DNA from: an uncultured Rhodocyclaceae bacterium
GTDB lineage: Bacteria; Pseudomonadota; Gammaproteobacteria; Burkholderiales; Rhodocyclaceae
Length of the DNA stretch: 8,069 bases
Direction of reading: 5' to 3'
Assembly: GCA_903930805.1 (NCBI GenBank)
Contig: CAIYZZ010000172.1
Location: 1-8,069, forward strand
This document shows, piece by piece, positions 5,625-8,069 of the stretch (position 1 is the first letter of the stretch; every line of letters begins with the position of its first letter). Below the pieces are notes generated by a model that saw only the letters and a program-made list of their open reading frames with translations, was not told the origin of the DNA and searched no databases. The translations under genes and the position numbers were made by a program.

Positions 5625-6608
5625 ATGGCTACCTCAGGAACTGTCGGCACCACGGTAATAGATTCTGCAAAAGTCCTTGAACACGCATTCAGGCGGTGTC
5701 GGGTAAAACCTGCTTTACAGACTCCTGAGGTCGTCGCCACGGCGATGGAGAGCTTGTACATGCTCCTCATCAGCCTCGCCAATCGCGGTATCAACCTTTG
5801 GTGTGTGGAAACCGACTACATCGGGCTGGCGCAAGGCCAAGCGGCGTACGACACGCCTGCGGGAACCATCGATATTCTCAATCTGATCTATACACAGCCC
5901 ACTCGCAGTACTGGTACAGATAGCCAAACAGCTACCTCTATTACAACGAACCTTGGCGCATCGACGTTAATTAAGCGCGTGGGGATTAAGGTATCCTCTG
6001 TTACCGCGTCTGGGACTTTAACGCTGGCACACTCCACAGACAATGCAGCGTGGACAACAATCCAGACGGAAACCAAAACAGACTGGGCAACCGATACTTG
6101 GTACTGGTTTAACCTTGATCCATCAGTCACAGATATTTACTTCAAGGCTTCGTTTGGGGCTGCGGTGACGTTCAGTGAGTTCTATCTGGCATCGGCATTG
6201 TACGATCTTCCTCTGACGATCTGGAACCGAGATACGTGGTCGGTGATCAACAACAAGACCCAGCAAGCTCGCCCTGCCACAAATTACTACTACGAGAAGT
6301 TGCTGACCCCGCGCTTCACTTTGTGGCCGGTGCCGAACAACAACTACGATCACGTCACGCTGTTCCGTCATCGCCAAGTGCAAGACGTGGGAAGCCTGTC
6401 GCAGTCTCTGGAAATTCCGCAGAGGTGGTTTGATGGTATTGTGTGGCAACTTTGTGCAACGATCTGCTTTGAGCTGGACATGGTTGATCCAGCCTTGATC
6501 CCCAATATCCTGACCATGGCGGCGCAGAACTTGATAAATGCCGAACAGAACGAAACGGATGGCGCTCCGATTATGCTCCAGCCGGGTATCGGAGTATATT
6601 CGCGATGA
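5625..6608 (+). CDS. P22 gp4-like head-to-tail connector with inserted beta domain
   Basis: The 327-residue protein has two flanking segments of a gp4-like tail accessory/connector family. Residues 13-90 read AKVLEHAFRRCRVKP, LQTPEVVATAMESLYMLLISLANRGINLW, GQAAYDTPAGTIDILN. Residues 193-327 include RDTWSVINNKTQQARPATNYYYEK, FTLWPVPN, LFRHRQVQDVGSLSQSLEIPQRWFD and a C-terminal helix with PIMLQPGIGVYSR. Between them, about 93-192, lies an independent strand-rich block (LIKRVGIKVSS, GTLTLAHSTDNAAWTTIQTET, DWATDTWYWFNL, DIYFKASF, TFSEFYLAS) that looks like a discoidin/galactose-binding beta sandwich. In P22 the counterpart binds below the portal after packaging, closes the head and receives the tail. 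A TAG at 5622-5624 excludes an earlier in-frame start. The stop overlaps the next start as ATGA. Naming is from recalled resemblance. Confidence 0.7.
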   Translation: MATSGTVGTTVIDSAKVLEHAFRRCRVKPALQTPEVVATAMESLYMLLISLANRGINLWCVETDYIGLAQGQAAYDTPAGTIDILNLIYTQPTRSTGTDSQTATSITTNLGASTLIKRVGIKVSSVTASGTLTLAHSTDNAAWTTIQTETKTDWATDTWYWFNLDPSVTDIYFKASFGAAVTFSEFYLASALYDLPLTIWNRDTWSVINNKTQQARPATNYYYEKLLTPRFTLWPVPNNNYDHVTLFRHRQVQDVGSLSQSLEIPQRWFDGIVWQLCATICFELDMVDPALIPNILTMAAQNLINAEQNETDGAPIMLQPGIGVYSR

Positions 6609-6838
6609 GCCTCTATCTTCCTGTTCAACTAAAAGGATCCGCCGCCATCGCGGTCTGTCAGCGGTGTAATACTAAGAATTACATCACTGACTTGACGCAA
6701 GATCCCAACAACAAAATCTGGGTTTGCAAGGATTGCTGCGACATCTATGATCCTTGGCGCTTGCCTGCTCGGATCGCAGAAGATATTTCGCTACAGCATC
6801 CGCGCCCCGACGTGGCTATTGAAGGAGGGTCGTGGTAA
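6605..6838 (+). CDS. Small zinc-ribbon-like phage protein
   Basis: This 77-residue protein has two Cys pairs, Cys18-x-x-Cys21 and Cys41-x-x-Cys44 (plus Cys45), separated by 19 residues, a spacing that fits a zinc ribbon. After them comes a conserved-looking YDPWRLPARIAEDISLQHPRPD tail. I recall similar short CxxC...CxxC...YDP-x-R-LP proteins placed between gp4-like and adaptor genes, and know of no assigned function. The ATG overlaps the previous TGA (ATGA), and its TAA overlaps the next ATG (TAATG), so translation is probably coupled to both neighbours. That tight linkage suggests it works in, or helps assemble, the head-tail joint. It could instead bind nucleic acid, as many zinc ribbons do; the sequence does not separate these options. 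Confidence 0.68.
   Translation: MSLYLPVQLKGSAAIAVCQRCNTKNYITDLTQDPNNKIWVCKDCCDIYDPWRLPARIAEDISLQHPRPDVAIEGGSW
6823..6829 (+). promoter_or_regulatory. Strong Shine-Dalgarno deciding the adaptor start
   Basis: AGGAGGG is 8 bases before the ATG at 6838 but only 2 before the in-frame GTG at 6832. The spacing strongly favours 6838. The SD lies inside the coding end of the zinc-ribbon gene. Confidence 0.75.
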
Positions 6839-7461
6839 TGACTACCGCTGCCGCAATGACATACACCAGCTTGGTGGATGATATCATCACCTACGCCGAG
6901 CGCTCAGATGAACCTTTCATCTCACAAGTTCCACGCTTCATAATGATGGCAGAAAATCGCCTGTCCTCGGAGTTCAAGCCATTGGGATACCAGCGCGTGG
7001 TGACTGGGAGCTTGGCGAGTAACACCATGCTCAAACCCGCTCGGTGGCGTAGAACGAAGAGCTTCTCTATTTTGAATGGAGTCTCACGCCTTTATCTATT
7101 TGAGCGCAGTTACGAATATTGCCGCACCTACTGGCCAGATGAAACTGTTCTCGAGGTACCCCGTTACTACGGTGACTACGACTACGAGCACTTCTTCATC
7201 GCCCCAACGCCCAGCGACAACTTTGACTTTGAACTTTCGTACTATGAGCGTCCTGAGCCGCTGAGTTCAGCGAATGAAACCAACTGGACGACGCAGTACG
7301 CGCCTCAACTTTTGCTGTATGCAACGATGCTGGAAGCCATGCCTTTCCTTAAAATGAGCGAACGGATTCCGGAGTTCCAAGCCTTGCTGGATCGCGCCAT
7401 GATGGCAATCGCCAAAGAGGACGACAGCCGCGTAACTGACGCCTCGGCACAACGGAGTTAA
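6838..7461 (+). CDS. Phage adaptor (head-tail joining) protein
   Basis: The 207-residue protein, started at the ATG rather than the GTG two codons earlier on SD spacing, matches the adaptor type found in podovirus-like phages. Key segments are TYTSLVDDIITYAERSDEPF (8-27), VPRFIMMAENRLSSEFKPLGY (31-51), LKPARWRRTKSF (65-76), LYLFERSYEYCRTYWPD (85-101), VPRYYGDYDYEHFFIAPTP (107-125), FELSYYERPEPL, NETNWTTQYAPQLLLYATMLEAMPFLK (146-172) and a C-terminal helix. The helical ends with a central beta part fit a dodecameric adaptor that sits beneath the portal and carries the tail nozzle. The start overlaps the zinc-ribbon stop. The next gene starts 4 bases after its stop, so the group is one translation-coupled cassette. 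Confidence is good for the family, moderate for the exact place in the particle. Confidence 0.75.
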   Translation: MTTAAAMTYTSLVDDIITYAERSDEPFISQVPRFIMMAENRLSSEFKPLGYQRVVTGSLASNTMLKPARWRRTKSFSILNGVSRLYLFERSYEYCRTYWPDETVLEVPRYYGDYDYEHFFIAPTPSDNFDFELSYYERPEPLSSANETNWTTQYAPQLLLYATMLEAMPFLKMSERIPEFQALLDRAMMAIAKEDDSRVTDASAQRS

Positions 7462-7465
7462 TGAC

Positions 7466-8069
7466 ATGACTGCATCCTACACCGACGTATTTGGGAACAC
7501 CCTGCCGCCCTCAGAGTATGCGTATGCCGCCTTTGCTCTGACGGCGGATGCCACCTTCTCTTGGCCGTACAACTCCTCCGGCGCAACGAACACCATTGCC
7601 AAGATCATGGAGATTACGCCAAGTGTTGGGGTGATGATGACCTTCCCCGCTGCGAACCAAGTTTCTACTGGTGAAGATTTCTTGATCCGTAATGTCGGAT
7701 CTCAGACCCTGACGGTCAAGGGTAATGCAGGAACGACAATCGGCACCATCGTTGCGGGTGGCGCACAATACTTTTACGTGACAGACAATTCCACGGCTGC
7801 AGGAGTGTGGGGTCAAGTTACTTACGGTGCGGGGTCATCCTCAGCTACCGCGGGTGACTTGATCGGGTACGGTATCAAGGCGATCAGCTCCTCCCTGAAC
7901 CAATCCCACCCCATCACCACTTCGGCGTCGGACGTCGCTGTTGATTCCACCTACCGCGCCAAGTTGGTCATTACGACAGGCGGTGCAACAACAGTCAGTA
8001 TGGCGGCGTGTGTCACGCTGGGTGATGATTTCTTTTTCATGCTGCGGAATAGCGGCACGGGAACGGTCA
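7466..8069 (+). CDS. Beta-repeat virion protein, probable tail fibre or needle, 3' end outside the window
   Basis: The frame starting at the ATG of 7466 stays open to the window end (201 complete codons, no stop). GGAG at 7454-7457 lies 8 bases before this ATG; the ATG at 7461 runs into a TGA after one further codon. The protein has no signal peptide and is rich in Thr, Gly, Ala and Val. Residues 56-84 (MMTFPAANQVSTG, DFLIRNVGSQTLTV) are echoed at 177-201 (VSMAACVTLGDDFF, MLRNSGTGTV), showing an internal repeat of about 118 residues. A YFYVTDNSTAAGVWG loop follows the first unit, and GYGIKAISSSLNQSHPITT links the units. Such 'FPAAN..VG..F.IRN.GS..LTV' repeats occur in phage fibres and tail proteins. 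Its position right after the adaptor gene suits a tail fibre, spike or needle protein, but the C-terminal receptor-binding part is not visible. Confidence 0.66.
   Translation, partial: MTASYTDVFGNTLPPSEYAYAAFALTADATFSWPYNSSGATNTIAKIMEITPSVGVMMTFPAANQVSTGEDFLIRNVGSQTLTVKGNAGTTIGTIVAGGAQYFYVTDNSTAAGVWGQVTYGAGSSSATAGDLIGYGIKAISSSLNQSHPITTSASDVAVDSTYRAKLVITTGGATTVSMAACVTLGDDFFFMLRNSGTGTV

Noticed and set aside
6832..6837. GTG start for the adaptor gene two codons before the chosen ATG
   Set aside because: It would leave only 2 bases after the AGGAGGG site, whereas the ATG at 6838 has 8.
7511..7816. Minus-strand open frame of 101 codons near the window end
   Set aside because: It is antisense to the clear plus-strand beta-repeat protein starting at 7466 and shows no recognisable family.

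Overview
The window is a stretch of a tailed-phage (or prophage) genome carrying part of the virion structural module. Every gene is on the + strand, packed with gaps of 0 to about 70 bases, and almost every one has its own Shine-Dalgarno site. The order (GroES-like protein, scaffold-like protein, small conserved protein, decoration-like protein, major capsid protein, accessory proteins, gp4-like connector, zinc-ribbon protein, adaptor, fibre-like protein) and the absence of any tail-tube or tape-measure gene point to a short-tailed, podovirus-type phage. GC content looks moderate and SD sites are canonical, which suits a proteobacterial host, but nothing here identifies the host. No integrase, repressor, tRNA, CRISPR array or IS element is visible.

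Layout. 1-2425: the end of a GroES-like gene cut by the window edge, an acidic coiled-coil scaffold-like protein, a conserved 185-residue phage protein and a 186-residue decoration-type protein. 2441-3061: a free-standing GIY-YIG homing endonuclease gene placed directly before the capsid gene. 3058-4071: the major capsid protein, with an odd 32-residue N-terminal lead-in where it overlaps the endonuclease gene. 4080-4109: a hairpin with a short T run. 4131-4871: an accessory virion protein, probably a beta-sandwich, followed by a strong intrinsic terminator at 4887-4914. 4941-5579: another beta-rich virion protein. 5625-7461: a connector cassette of a P22 gp4-like protein with an inserted beta domain, a 77-residue zinc-ribbon protein and an adaptor protein, joined by overlapping stop/start codons. 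7466-8069: the start of a fibre-like beta-repeat protein that runs off the window.

How the genes fit together. The scaffold-like and GroES-like products probably help assemble capsid protein into the prohead, the decoration and accessory proteins would stabilise or adorn the shell, and the gp4-like and adaptor proteins would close the portal vertex and attach the tail. The hairpins after the capsid gene and after the next gene would let capsid protein be made in excess over connector proteins. The least ordinary spot is the endonuclease/capsid junction (about 2426-3160), where a selfish gene appears to have altered the 5' end of the most highly expressed virion gene. Product names rest on recalled family resemblance, not on database searches.
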